Assembly: GCA_033558025.1 (NCBI GenBank)
Contig: JAUCEF010000013.1
Span: 3,775,001 to 3,839,000 of the forward strand
Length of the DNA stretch: 64,000 nucleotides
From: Phytophthora sp. 'mugwort'
Taxonomy: Eukaryota; Oomycota; Peronosporomycetes; Peronosporales; Peronosporaceae
Direction: 5' to 3'
The translations under genes and the position numbers were made by a program. Shown one piece after another: positions 11,057 through 22,600 of this stretch. Below the pieces are notes generated by a model that searched no databases, was not told where the DNA came from, and worked only from the letters and a program-made list of their open reading frames with translations. Positions within the stretch are counted from its first letter, which is position 1, and every line of letters begins with the position of its first letter.

Positions 11057-12535
11057 CTAGAGGCTGAAGACGGACACGAATGCCTGAATTGTACACACGG
11101 TGCAGACGACCGAGCTGATCACGAGGATGATCCAGGCCGTAAGTTTGCGGCAGTCCGTGTTGGGCTTCTCGCGTCGGATGAACACGTAGGACACGCACGG
11201 CAAGACATACGAGATCAGGAGGCCAACGGTAGAGCCCATAAGGTTCCACACAACAGCCACACCGGGTGAGAGCAGTGCGATTGTGATGACACTAGTCATG
11301 ATACCGACGGTAAGCAATACGTGCACGGCAGTTGAATTGGACGTACGTCGTGTGCTGGCACCAGGCGCTACGCCACCACTGGTAGGTAAGAGCGCCGTGC
11401 CCTCACCGATAGTTTCTCCTTCATTTTCGGAATCAGTCGAATCGGGTGCATCGTATACTTTAGCGCGCGTGCGTATGTAGCTGCGGATGATTTTAGCGAG
11501 GCGAAGCAGGTTGGCACGGCACGGCTGGATGATAAGCGGCAAGCTGAGCTGAATGGTGACAAGCAATCCAAGTCGTCCTAGGTTCACAAGCGGATCATTG
11601 TCGCTAAAGTTATTCAGGATGTCGCCTTGAACACCTCCTTTTTGCTGGAACGCGAACAGGTAGCCCATAATTCCGACCAGGATGTAGAACAGCCACGTGG
11701 AGGCCATGGTGGACGCAACGATCTTTTTCAGGCGATGACGCGTGGGCTTGTGCAGCTCGCGATAGACCGGCATCACGTTAAAATGGCAGAGGAACGACAC
11801 GGAGATGATGGGGAAAGCATACGCGGCATCTGCCCAGCTGTCGGGTGTCAGCTTGATGGGGACTTGCGGTTCCGCTTCAACCTCTTCGATGTCGCGATGG
11901 CTGAACGTAGCGTCCGTTGCTCGTACCGTGATGGCAATCGCCAGCACCAGCACGGACACGAGGCTGAAGATGGAAGTAAAGCGCAGCGCATCCATGGAGC
12001 GTGCTAGCAGCGCCGGTGATACGAGCAGGACGCAGGCGACCGTCAGGACATTCTGCTTCGCATTGGAGATCGGGTGGTTGTAGAGAAATCTTCCACCCAG
12101 CGATCCCACCAGGTCCTTCGTGAGTATAACGTACGCAACGAGCGTGAGGAATGTGAGTAGCACAAGCAGCACGACGGTGATGCGTCCCGCTCGAACACCC
12201 AGCGCCTTGCGCACCACTTCTTCGTATGATGCGGCACGTCCACGGCGACTACAGCTCACGATGACGTAGAGGCTGAAAGTGGAGGCGGACGCAGCGATGA
12301 TCATGAAGACGAGCGCCACCACGAGTCCACACTTTTCAAATGCGAAGGGCAGCGACAAGATGCCGCCGCCGATAATTGTGCTCACGAGGTTGAAGATAGC
12401 GGACGGCGCCGTGGCGGTGCGCGTAGTAGCGTGCGGACCCGGGCTGAAGAACTCATGGCTCCCACGATTGCGCTCGTAGCGGTACACGCCCGTATCGATC
12501 ATGTCGCCCTGCGAGGAAGGCGGCGCAGACTGCAT
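11057..12535 (-). CDS. Amino-acid/auxin permease-family (AAAP, SLC38-like) transporter, 492 aa
   Basis: A single exon. ATG 12535 (MQSAPPSSQGDMID) is the first ATG in frame; the frame is open further upstream but has only a non-ATG start there. After a ~40-residue cytosolic tail come about eleven hydrophobic segments. The first has the family hallmark (AIFNLVSTIIGGGILSLPFA), followed by FMIIAASASTFSLYVI, VVLLVLLTFLTLVAYVI and others. A hydrophilic loop at about residues 365-415 (rich in Asp, Glu, Ser and Thr) precedes the last three segments. Family members carry amino acids with H+ or Na+ across the plasma membrane or vacuole; the substrate cannot be predicted from this sequence alone. Confidence 0.9.
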   Translation of the reverse strand: MQSAPPSSQGDMIDTGVYRYERNRGSHEFFSPGPHATTRTATAPSAIFNLVSTIIGGGILSLPFAFEKCGLVVALVFMIIAASASTFSLYVIVSCSRRGRAASYEEVVRKALGVRAGRITVVLLVLLTFLTLVAYVILTKDLVGSLGGRFLYNHPISNAKQNVLTVACVLLVSPALLARSMDALRFTSIFSLVSVLVLAIAITVRATDATFSHRDIEEVEAEPQVPIKLTPDSWADAAYAFPIISVSFLCHFNVMPVYRELHKPTRHRLKKIVASTMASTWLFYILVGIMGYLFAFQQKGGVQGDILNNFSDNDPLVNLGRLGLLVTIQLSLPLIIQPCRANLLRLAKIIRSYIRTRAKVYDAPDSTDSENEGETIGEGTALLPTSGGVAPGASTRRTSNSTAVHVLLTVGIMTSVITIALLSPGVAVVWNLMGSTVGLLISYVLPCVSYVFIRREKPNTDCRKLTAWIILVISSVVCTVCTIQAFVSVFSL

Positions 12536-12700
12536 CCCACCCGGAGCGATCTGACGAAGAGGCGGCGGAATGACGAATGAGTAATGCAGCAGATGTACTG
12601 TACGGACGTGCCACACCAACGTTACCCATATATTGTTTGAGCAAACCAAGGGCGGACTGATTGACTTGCGATGGGAACTTTCTGATGGCTACTTCAATTG

Positions 12701-14984
12701 TCATTTATTCGTCGCTGCCATTACTGCCGCTCCTGATACAGCGAGATTCGCGTGGCTGTTGAGATTGGTTTGGAGTTGGAATTGCGCCTTCGAAGGCTCT
12801 TCGCGGGGCTCCCAAGGTCCTGTGGCGAAGAGCGTGAAGCAGTGCCCGACCGCAACGGAGACGATGGGGCCCACTCCGTACCCTCGGAAGCTACCGCGGT
12901 CCACGACCTCGGGCTCGGCAAGATCAGTGACGCCGATTTCTGCCCCTTTCCGGCCTAGACGGCCCGAAGCATTTTGGCCCCACGTGTACAGGCTTCCGTC
13001 GACGGCTAGCGCGCAGCTGTGGTGAGACGAGGTGGCGATGGTGTGGCAGCGGATGTGGCGATGGCGTAGCGCTGGAAGGCATGCTGCAAGGCAAGTGGAT
13101 ATACATGTAAGCCGGTAGCTTCGAGGTTGAAGAGAAGAGAGAGAAAAATTTACTTGGAAGTGCCGCATGCTTCTGTTTGCCTAGACCAAGCTGCACAAGA
13201 ACAATACCCTTGTTAGGGAACTACAGTACAAGAATCTTGAAATTGAAGTGCTGGAGCGAACCTGTCCTTGAAGACCGCTTCCAAAAGCGTACACAAAGCC
13301 GCCGCTGTCATTGGTGCTAGTTGCAGAGATCCCGAAGACGCTTCGATGTGCCCTGACGGGAACTATTTCCTCTCGCTCACGTGCGATGCATAACGTATGC
13401 CAATTACCGCAGCACGCGTCCAATACGACATATTTCTCGAGGGCGATTACCAGTTGTGGAAGGAAGGAATCGTCGTTGCTACCGAGTCCTAGACGTCCAC
13501 CGTCACCACAGCCAAACGTGAAGAGCTGGCCATCAGCTGATACAACCGCAGTATGAACGGCTCCACAGGAGACTCGCGTGATCCGTTTGCTTTGAAGTGC
13601 TTCAACAATTGTCGGGGTCGGAAAGCACAACTGCAAGTGTTTATCTTTAACTCCGGCGCGCTTGGTCTCTCCCAAGCCTAGCTGACCACCCCAACAGCTA
13701 CCCCAAGTATACAGCCTTCCTTTGTCGGTGATGGCCGCGGTGTGTGTGTTGCCAACGCTAACAGTTACAATACGCGAGTCTTGCAGCATGTTCACGTGGA
13801 TCGGCTCCTCCGTGACAGCCTTGCCACCATATTCGCACGAATTTGTGCCGAGCTCGCCATACTCCCCTCTGCCCCATGTAAAGCAATCCCCCTTGTCACT
13901 TGTCATAGCGACGTGTCCGCCAGTCCGACCACACGCAAAGTGCACAAGGTGCTTGCTCGACAAACTCGGGACCAGTCTTGGAAACAGGAAACACGAACCA
14001 TCATCGGCATCACGTTCAGAGTTCACCATGTTCCTAGCATCCTTTCCCTGCTCGACTTCTTCTTGCTGCTGCACCTTTGATCGACTTGCCTTCACAGTAG
14101 CCTCGTCAAATATCGCACGCCCTCCACCGCCCCATGCAAACACGCGTCCTTCTTCGGTACGCGCAAACGCGAAATTTGCGTCGAAACCCTGCATCATGTG
14201 AGAACACACAAAGTTTCATTCAAAACAAGCTTCAGAGTAGTGTTATTATGCGAATGTTTACCGAGTATACGCTCGTGACGTGAGCTCCACGAAAGATTTC
14301 AATCTCGGTGGGTATTTCGCAGGCACGGCGGTGACCTAAGCCAAGCTCTCCGTTGGAGTTGGACCCGAAGGAAAATACCCGTCCAGAAGCTAGAACCATC
14401 AAGCGAGTAGTGTCAGTCGTCAATTAACAGGTGCAGAATAGACAGCACGTCATGTTGGTGCTGACCAAGAATTGCGTCTTGCTGAAGCTCAAGCAAACGC
14501 TGCTCCTCCAGACGAGCAAGGATTTCAGGTTCATTTATCCAATCCTGGATACGAGCAATTAGTTCCTGCTTTTTGCCGGCGGGAGGTAGATCTAGAAGTG
14601 TGCACGCTGCGTCCAACTCGTCCTTGCGCCAGACGGACACGTCGACTTCTCTCCAGAAATCTCGCGTCTTCGGTAGACTGCGAATCGCGACACCCTGCAT
14701 TAAAAACTAGTAAATTAAGGGTACATTTGGTCCTATGTTACAGCTGCGTATTGTACCTCGTACGAAGGTAGTTCCTCGCGGTTCCAGATCCGCTCGCGCT
14801 CCTGTGGGTCCGAGAGCCGAGCGATTCGCGCCTTCCGTCGCACACTAGCTCTCTTGTTCTCTGCATTCCGTCCCAGTTCGTCCTTCTCCAGTTTCATGTG
14901 AGCATGCAGATCATCTTGCAGCGCGTCCAATAGCTTCATCGCACGCTGCTCGCGCATTCGCTCGAGCGGGTTGGAGGCCGCCAT
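12701..14984 (-). CDS. SAP-domain plus RCC1-repeat protein, 643 aa
   Basis: Six exons: 14984-14757, 14694-14466, 14389-14262, 14188-13262, 13190-13154, 13083-12701, giving 644 codons in frame. An Arg/Lys/Glu-rich helix opens the protein. A SAP-like helix-turn-helix follows (DLPPAGKKQELIARIQDWI, about residues 105-125), a motif that binds DNA. From residue 155 on there are RCC1 blades (GRVFSFGSNSNGELGLG, GDCFTWGRGEYGELG, GRLYTWGSCWGGQLGLG, GQLFTFGCGDGGRLGLG, GSLYTWGQNASGRLG) that form a beta-propeller. A Gln/Glu-rich insert lies near residue 225. RCC1 propellers act as Ran exchange factors or as scaffolds; with a SAP domain a chromatin role is plausible but inferred. The splice site joining exon 2 to exon 3 is uncertain, because the frame just upstream of exon 3 also looks RCC1-like. 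Confidence 0.82.
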
Positions 14985-15078
14985 CACGGACCGGGTTCTC
15001 CGTCAATGCCTTCGCGTCGTCTCACGGCACATGGCTACACTGGGGTTTGTCTCCATTATGTGGTGCACGCAAATATCA

Positions 15079-15726
15079 ATGAACTCGCTTGGGCTCGAGT
15101 ACGGCTCATCGTCGGAAGGCGAGGACGAGCCCGCACGCCCTGCTCCATCTTCTCAGACTCAGGCAGTTGTTGCTGCTGTGATATCTACAGTCGAAGCGCC
15201 AGTAGTAAGACCCACCGCCAAATTCGATGAAGCTCCAGCCAAGCAGAGCGAAGAAGTCGCAGAGTCCAATGAACCAGTCAAGTCGCTTTTAACTATTGAG
15301 CCGGATGCCTCTATCGACTACGAAGATGAAGAGGCGATGCTCTTGCGTGCTGGCATCCCACCGGCAACCGAACCGTTAGATGACGACAGCGAGACGCAGC
15401 AACGCATCGAGAGGTTCTTGCGGGTGCAGCGTGAACGCGGACAGGACTTCCAGACGACGTTGCAGGACAAAAAGGAGGTGCGCAACCCGTACATTCTCGA
15501 GAAGGTGGTCGAGTACTTTGGCATCGATGAGCTGCAGTCCAACTTTTCTCCTGATGTGTTCGATCCCCATGGTTTGCCACTGCACGAGTATGCTGATGCG
15601 CTGGCTTTAGAGCAAAAGAAACGTGCGGACGTTAGAGCGCAGCGCCAGCTCCAGCCTCAACGGTGTGGCGCTGACCCTCGCCAGCTTCAGTTTGTTTCTG
15701 CTAACCCGTCGAACAATGCAGGATAG
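15079..15726 (+). CDS. SAP30BP/HCNGP-like protein
   Basis: Single exon of 215 aa from ATG 15079 (MNSLGLEYGSSSEGEDE). The reading frame is open upstream to 14971, but the short acidic 'SL..Y.SSSE' start fits the family, so the later ATG was chosen; an upstream first exon cannot be excluded. The conserved C-terminal HCNGP block is clear: QDKKEVRNPYILEKVVEYF, then IDEL, then FDPHGLPLHEYADAL, followed by a Lys/Arg-rich helix. In animals SAP30BP is a nuclear protein tied to the Sin3-SAP30 corepressor and to splicing of short introns by RNPS1/SF45-type factors. A splicing role would suit this intron-rich compact genome, but that is inference. The stop codon lies 15 bp from the stop of the convergent next gene. 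Confidence 0.85.
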   Translation: MNSLGLEYGSSSEGEDEPARPAPSSQTQAVVAAVISTVEAPVVRPTAKFDEAPAKQSEEVAESNEPVKSLLTIEPDASIDYEDEEAMLLRAGIPPATEPLDDDSETQQRIERFLRVQRERGQDFQTTLQDKKEVRNPYILEKVVEYFGIDELQSNFSPDVFDPHGLPLHEYADALALEQKKRADVRAQRQLQPQRCGADPRQLQFVSANPSNNAG

Positions 15727-15727
15727 T

Positions 15728-15733
15728 TTTATT
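15728..15733 (-). terminator. AATAAA-type poly(A) signal of the P-loop/CCCH gene
   Basis: On the minus strand AATAAA begins 9 bp after the TAA stop of the P-loop/CCCH gene and lies 2 bp past the stop of the convergent SAP30BP-like gene. Transcripts of the two genes must overlap at their 3' ends. Confidence 0.4.
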
Positions 15734-15741
15734 GCAAAACA

Positions 15742-17822
15742 TTACACAGCTGACACAGCAGCAGCTTTATTTCGATGATTCTCCTCTTGATTGAGTTCCA
15801 TTCGTCCGTGACCTTTACCGAGGCCGCTGCTGCGTCCATGAGCTACCGCGTCTCGCAGCTTCTCAAGAACCTCCTGATGAGATGATAGCCCTTGCTCTAG
15901 GTGTTTAATGTTGGTTCTGGCTGAGTTCAACGCTGCATCCATCCGCACCAGTTTCTCTTCGGCCGCTTTGTTCGCTCCGCCCCATTGTGTCGTCTTACCT
16001 CGATCGCGGGCAAACATGTAACGCTGGGTCTCTAAGTCTGCTAGCGCTTGGCGACAGCGTAACAATTCACGTTTCAGGTTTTCACATGTTGCAGCCTCGT
16101 TCCGGACATCAAGCTTGAGTTGCTGGACATTACTGCAGTGCACACACGGCAGAGGTAAAGTGTGAGCCCGACATCTCGGAACCAATGCTCTCGTATCAAT
16201 CGTATGGAGATCCAATGGGTGTGCATAACAACATCGCCCCAATTTTTGGATATTTGTGCAGACCCCGCGTCGCCCGAAGGAAGGGCAGATTGACCGTTCA
16301 GAAGTTGCTGGGAGATCGCTGTCCGATGATGGCTTGTCGGACTGGTAGGAATTGCTGGCTGAAGCTACCAGTGCTTTGTTATTATCTTGTCTTCTTCCAT
16401 TTTTCGGGTAAAGTGCCCGTATCTGGTCGATCTTGGAGAATAATTTTTCGAGCGGAATATGGGAACACGGAGGAAGCAATGTGCACTTAGGGCAGCGACG
16501 AAGCGGTTCACTCATCCGAAGTATTGAAAGTGGGAATGGCGGCACTGCAGGTATGATTGGTGTGTTGCTTCCGCCGGATGGGGGCTGGCAGATTTTGATC
16601 ACGTTGGCTTGGCTGATGAAATATTGTTTGAGGAAAACTTCGTGCAGTTTTTCCATGCAGGGCACCAACTTAAACGAGCAGACCTTGGCGATCTCTTCCA
16701 GCCCTTCTCGTGTGTATCCAATCTAAAGTATTGAACTAATTGTGAGCCGAAATAACGAAATGAGAGTATCATCTCATGTGTCTTACCCGTTCTTGTTGAC
16801 AAATAAACAACAACCTGGTTCGTACGAGGTTAGCAGACAAAGGGTGCAGGTGCACTCGTGTGGCTTGGGATTTTATTTGCTCCGCGAGTTTGCTTATGTC
16901 TGGGCTGACAAGTAGAATCACAAAAACTTTTTTCAAGTTTGCTTCTGCGAGTAGCGGAACGAAGAAGTGCTGCTGCACGCTGGGAGTAATGCTTTTGAGA
17001 GAGAGGAGGGTAGAACGTGAGCAGCTTTACCGTATCAGACTAAACGTAGGTACCGGCTAGGAGACACATGCCTACCTTTCGAATCGCTCAATTACCAAAA
17101 AGGATGGGGTTTCGGTTTTCGAAGCGTCCAGGCGCTTGACTGCTTCCTCAAATTTCCGTGATAGTATTTTGTCACTGACACGCATAATCCAGACAAGTCT
17201 AGTGAAACTAGCTAATGCATCAGCTCAGCAGAAAAAAAACTTACGCAAACGCACTAGCGTTGAGTGTGGCAAAGCGGCACGGTTGTGCAGACGTCACTAA
17301 CAACAACGCCTTCCGAAGGATCCCAGTAAATGTGGTCTTGCCGGTGGAATGTCCGCCCTGACCAACAAATATCACAATGGATGGTTCAGGTTGTTTTGAT
17401 CATCGAATATGGCTGCAAAAACGAGATGATAACCTACGCTGACAATGAAGTTGGTGAATGCGGGCGAAGTGTCGGCTTCCATGCTAGTTGTGATCGCGCG
17501 TAAACAAGTTGTAGCCGCCGGGTTGCCCAGGAATCGCTCAATGTCGTCGGGAACGAGACGTTTCTTCCTGTGGATCACGTAACGCGCTGTTAAGTCGATA
17601 AACAGGCGAGGAAATCAGCATAATGTCGGGGTAGTACCATTCTAAGGCGGAATCAAATGGCAAAGCTGGGCACCGAGGCTTCGACGGCGGCGGAAACGAA
17701 TGATATAGACCATCGAGCTCCGTCCAGAACCCGAAGGAAATCCGCCAGTTAAGTTTCTCAGGTTTCAGCTGCTGCTGTGTGCGTGGTCTCGAGCTGCCGC
17801 TGGCAGCAGGCGCTCGCTTCAT
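15742..17822 (-). CDS. P-loop (AAA+-like) ATPase fused to cysteine-rich/CCCH zinc finger and coiled coil, 574 aa
   Basis: Six exons: 17822-17638, 17567-17438, 17357-17245, 17198-17076, 16979-16787, 16722-15742, giving 575 codons in frame. A Walker A loop (GGHSTGKTT) begins exon 3, right at the splice junction. Hydrophobic strands FLVIERFE (Walker-B-like) and KKVFVILLVSPDI follow, giving an AAA+-type core at about residues 105-300. Then come a cysteine cluster (CPKCTLLPPCSH), a CCCH finger of spacing C-x8-C-x8-C-x3-H (starting CPSFGRRGVC), a further CxxC pair, and a C-terminal coiled coil. I do not recognise this combination as a named family. ATP-driven action on RNA or protein is a reasonable but unproven reading. 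Start ATG 17822 (MKRAPAASGSSRP) was chosen because only a TTG lies upstream in frame. Confidence 0.72.
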
Positions 17823-18108
17823 CGCACACAGCAAAGATTCTTTGCGCGTGAAAGGACACAGCGCGGTGACGAAGCCGTGTCAGTGTCTGAGGTTTCCGCT
17901 TCGATGGGAAATCCAAGTTGAAGTCGCAACCCACACGTGTGGAGCCTCACATACAAACGCTCATACGTTTAATCCACCTACGAATTAGAGGGAGGGGGGT
18001 CTTCTTAAATCCCGAAGCTCAAGCTCACGCCGGAAGACCCCGACGTTCGCATCGGTCTCCCCACACGAAAATCTTGTCTTCAGCACTTAAGTGCCTACTA
18101 TTATAAAC

Positions 18109-18732
18109 ATGAGCCTCCTGTCCGCCTCCCGCCTGCTAACCAAGCGCGCCAGCGCCTTCGCCGTGCCTGCTGCTGGTCGCAGCGTGTACACGAAGGGCCT
18201 GGCCAAGGATATGATGGAAAAGTCGTGCTACAACGGCGTCAACTTCATCATTCCCGAGAAGGCCACCGTATTAGAGGCGCTGAAGCGCATGGCGGGCATT
18301 AACCTGGGCTGCCTGGCCGTCAGTGGCGACGACGGCAAGTTTGTGGGCTTGGTCACCGAGCGCGATTACCTGAAGAAGGTGGAGCTCCAGGGACTCACGG
18401 CCAAGGACACGCATGTGGGGCAGATCATGACGAACAGGGCTCGCCTCACCGTCGCCGGGGCGAACGAGACCCCTAGTCAGCTGATGACCAAGATGCTCTC
18501 CAGTGTACGTTTGCAGCAAGTGCTGTATGTGTGTAGGTTCTTATTTAAGGTTCTTGTGTCGTGTATTTTCTAGGACGTGCGCCACCTGCCCGTGGTCAAT
18601 GGCGATGGCGACCTGATCGGCATGCTTTCCATTAAGGATCTTGTGCGCGAGATCAATCGCGAGCACGACGCTGACATGGACACACTTAGCAATTTTGCCA
18701 TGGGCCACGGCGGTCACTTTGTGCTGGACTAA
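18109..18732 (+). CDS. CBS-domain-pair protein with mitochondrial presequence, 184 aa
   Basis: Two exons (18109-18504 and 18574-18732; donor GTACGT, acceptor TTCTAG). The first ~30 residues are basic, Ser/Ala-rich and lack acidic residues (MSLLSASRLLTKRASAFAVP), typical of mitochondrial import. The rest is a Bateman module: CBS1 includes ATVLEALKRM, GCLAV and GKFVGLVTERDYLKK; CBS2 includes IMTNR and DVRHLPVVNGDGDLIGMLSI. Stand-alone CBS pairs bind adenine nucleotides and regulate a partner enzyme or ion channel, and short mitochondrial ones are widespread in eukaryotes. The ligand and partner cannot be read from the sequence. Confidence 0.9.
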
Positions 18733-19626
18733 GACAGTCGATGAGTGAATTATCTACAAGAACCATCCCCCTGCTCCAGACGTTTGCTGGTTTGTCGGAA
18801 GCGAGAAGGAACCTGTTGTGCCCGTCGCTTTTCTCGAACCGGACAGAATTCGAGTCATGCTGCATTTCTTCTCGCAAAGTAATTTGATCCGCTGAACTAG
18901 GTAAACCCCACAAATAAATCCAGCACGCGCGTGCGAGCAGTATTGCCCTTGTTAAGTGGCAAGCTTTGTGACGTGCAGGAATTGGTCAGGCGGCTCCCTT
19001 TTGCCAGCAGCGCCGCCGTGGTGTTGTGGTACGGTGTTCGAGCCGACCACAGTACGCCGGTCGAGCTCTCTATGGCATGAAAGGCCCGCGTGTGCAGCGA
19101 CTATGCCCCGGTCACAACCGGTCATGAGAGCCGCACGATGAAGCACACGAGCCGTTGACTGGTTCTTGAAGGGGTGGACTTGACTCAACGTCCACAATCC
19201 GTCCGCAATGATGCAAGGGCGCCACCCAACAGCAACGCCGACGCCGCTCACTCGAATCAGGACTCAGGTGAGGCGCGCGCCGGCCAACCGCGAGACCTTT
19301 GTGGGGCGACTATCAACAGCTTGAGTCGACGAGCGAACAGCGGCGTCGCCATCGTTGCCCTGGACGTAAACAGCTCTATCGGTGTATCGATAAATCGTGT
19401 ACCCACCCACTAGTTCGCAGAACCCTTCTGACTTGTTTCTGTTCAGTTTGAAGTGAGCAGCCAATCCGACTCCGCCAACGTCCCACTCTCCGTACGGCTA
19501 CAGTACCGACCGCGGCCCAACCGGAGGCTTTCCACCACCACGGTACGCCACCTCCAGCGTAAGCGTTCAAGGCGTGCTTCCACTACTTCCCACGCACCCT
19601 CGCCGCCGCCCGCCCGCCTCGTCGGC
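18733..19626. other. Intergenic, upstream of the 7TM-INPP gene
   Basis: About 890 bp without a convincing gene. Open frames here have no coding character I recognise, and some only start with GTG. It should hold the 3' end of the CBS gene and the promoter/5'UTR of the next gene. No clear initiator or repeat was seen. Confidence 0.5.
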
Positions 19627-22600
19627 ATGAGCGAGCGCCATGACGCGGGCCCGGACGCGTCGCTCTCGGACGCGCAGGAGGCGCGGCTCCAGCTCGCCGG
19701 CTACCTGTCCAGTGCGCTGTCGCTCGCCGGGACTCTGTACGTGCTCATCCACTTCGGCTACGGGCACTGGTGCAAACCCCGGCGGCTCGAGACCATCACG
19801 CCGCAGCTGCCGCTCCAGTTTCAGCGCCGTCGCCAGCGCAGTCGCATGGACTTTATGGACAGACTCGTGCTTGTGCTGTCACTCTTTGACCTCGTCACCA
19901 TCGCGGCGCGCGCTGTTGGCCGCAGTGTAGTGCACGATTACGCACTCTGCCGAGCTCAGGCGGCCGTCATGCAGGCCGCCAACCTCGCTAGCTGCATCTG
20001 GATCTGCTGCATGGCCTACAACCTCTATCGCTGGATCGCGGGCGGCGAGTCGGACGCCACACGACAAAGAAGGTTTCCATTGTTCTTGGCAATTGCAGTG
20101 GTGCCCGGCGCGGGATTCGTCGTCTTCCACCTCATGAGTGCGATACTGGGATTAATGTGGCACAAGAGTTAAGCAGGTACTGACGGTTTGTGTGTGTGTG
20201 TGCGTGGTCGAACGGCAGCAAACAAGTACGGCGACGCGACGTTCTACTGCTGGCTGGACGAGATCAGCTACATGTTTCTCAACTTCTACCTCTTCTACCT
20301 GCTCATGATCGTATTCAACTTCGTATTGCTCGCACTCATCCACTTGAACATGAAGCAGCGAGTAGCAAGGTGCGCGAGAGCGAACTGATGCACGCATTCT
20401 CCTTCTTGCATTAATTTGGTTGCTTCTTGTGGTCGTATTTCTAACGACAGACACGACACAGTCGAGGCCGATACATCATCCATGCTGATTCGACGAAAGC
20501 TGCTGCTTTACATTGTCGTATTCATTGCTCATCGCACACCAATGATGATCTACCGCAGTAAGTGTTACCGCTTTTCCTGCGTTTCAGTCACATTGACAAA
20601 TGTAACCTTTGTGTCGAAAGTTTTTGAAGCTGGTGGCATGGACAGTCTAAGCATAGGCCTCGCCATGCAGGTGATCCAAGACCTAAACGGGTTTTCCAAC
20701 TCGATTCTATACGGTGGCATTTGCCGTAGACGTTCTAAGGAGATGCCACCACCGCGTGAACGCGAGGCTGACAGTGTATCTTCACCGACTGAAAGCATTA
20801 TGGGCGGCTATGTTGTGAAGAAGCGTACCGCTGTCGTGGAGAATGACCACGAGTCTATTATCCGGTCATCTGCGAGGATCGGAACTGCTTTGACTCAATC
20901 AGGTCGTAACATTTCTTGTGAGTCAGACAGTGGGGATTCAAGCTCGGACAAGAATGCACACTCTCGCAAAGCTCAGGAAGACTACAGTTACAGTTATCGC
21001 ACTTGGCAGCAACGTTTGCAAAAACGCTTTTCGCTGCATCATCTACCACCACCGGCGCCTGTAGAGCCCAAAAAGATTGCGATCTTCACGTCCACCTTCA
21101 ACATGGGCGAGAAAGATATCAATGAACACGAGCTGGTACCGTCGAACAATGTGAATGGATACGTTTTTTTTTCTGCCTGCTAACTTCGAAATGTTGATGA
21201 TTTTTTTACAGCGCGAATGGATTCCACTCGGACAAGACGTGTATGTGATCGGTGTGCAAGAATGCATGGACCTCGCAGACTTGCAGATCAAGATTCTACG
21301 TCATCTCGTGTCTGGTTCTACTAGCAAATACGTGCATTACTCGCGCGAAATCGGTAAACGAGCTACAGCGCTGGGCTATCATGGCTACATTGCACTCTGT
21401 ATTTTTGTACGAGCGACCGCCGTGGCATCAGGGCGCTTTCGTATGCCTCACCGGCAAAGCAGCAACAAAAACGCCCAAGAAGTTTTCCGCGGCAAGTCGC
21501 TACTGCTCTTCGGCCGTGCATCGAACAAAGGAGCCGTGGGCATGTCGTTCCGCTTTGACGATACGTCATTTGCGTTTGTGACGTGCCACTTGGCGTCCGA
21601 TTCATCAAGCTTGAAACGGGCTAAACGCAAGAAAAGTTCCAACGCCCCCACTGTACAAGCTCAAAAAGCTACCAATGATAGTGCTATAGAGTCGACTTTA
21701 TTTTTCAACAACGGGAGCGTTGCCCGAAGTAGCGGCGGAGACAGCGGTGGTAGCAAAACTTCCGTCTCTGATGGGGCAGCAACAGAGGCGCACCAACCGC
21801 CATCAAAAGTGGAGCGGCGCAATCAAGATGCAATGGAAATCCTTCAGCAGTTGTATTTGGACGAAGAGGACTATGGTTTTGGCTTTCCACATCTGCACCA
21901 CCACAGTTTTATTCTCGGGGATTTAAACTATCGCATGACGCGCAAAGGAGCGACGCCGATGGATATGCTCGAGCTTCTCGTGATTGCTGGAACTGAACAC
22001 CATCAGACATGTGAAGATGTATTTACACTAGATTTATCGTCACCATGTTCCCCAGCCATGCTCCAAACGTCGACAAGCGAGTTGTCTCCTCACACCGATG
22101 AAGGGGATTTTCGACAATGCATAACGCCCAAGGTACAAAGTCCAACACCAATTGTAGCAGCACGGAGAAGCCACCGGCACATCAGGGGACGTGCAGGTAC
22201 AACAATAAGCAACAGCGGCAGTAGTTCGGCACCGTTCCTCTTACGAACATTAGTCGAGGAACACGACGAGCTGTACCAGTTATGTCGCTCTCAGCAGCTT
22301 TTCCACGGCTTTCAGGAAAACGAGATTACATTTTTCCCCACATTTCGCCGAATTCGAGGACAAGCGTTACGGGAACCTTTCGATGCAGCCATGTTTGAGA
22401 ACAATTATTCGCTTGTAGCCACGCATGGCGGATACAGGGTGCCGTCCTACACCGATCGTATCTTTTACAGCTCACTTGCAGGTATGCAAGATTCACTCCG
22501 TTGCTTGTCGTATGATTCGTGCGAGGCCGTGACCTCGTCGGACCACAAACCGGTGTCAGCTTGCTTCGAAGTGGCACTGTTGGCATCGACGCACAAGCCG

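Noticed and set aside
12536..12649. Longer N-terminus of the amino-acid transporter
   Set aside because: Only a TTG start is available in frame; ATG 12535 gives a normal cytosolic tail.
19453..19626. Longer N-terminus of the 7TM-INPP protein
   Set aside because: Open frame but starting with GTG, Arg/Pro-rich and without an ATG; treated as 5'UTR.
20185..20205. TG microsatellite as a regulatory repeat
   Set aside because: Lies within a normal 51-bp intron of the 7TM-INPP gene and is very short.
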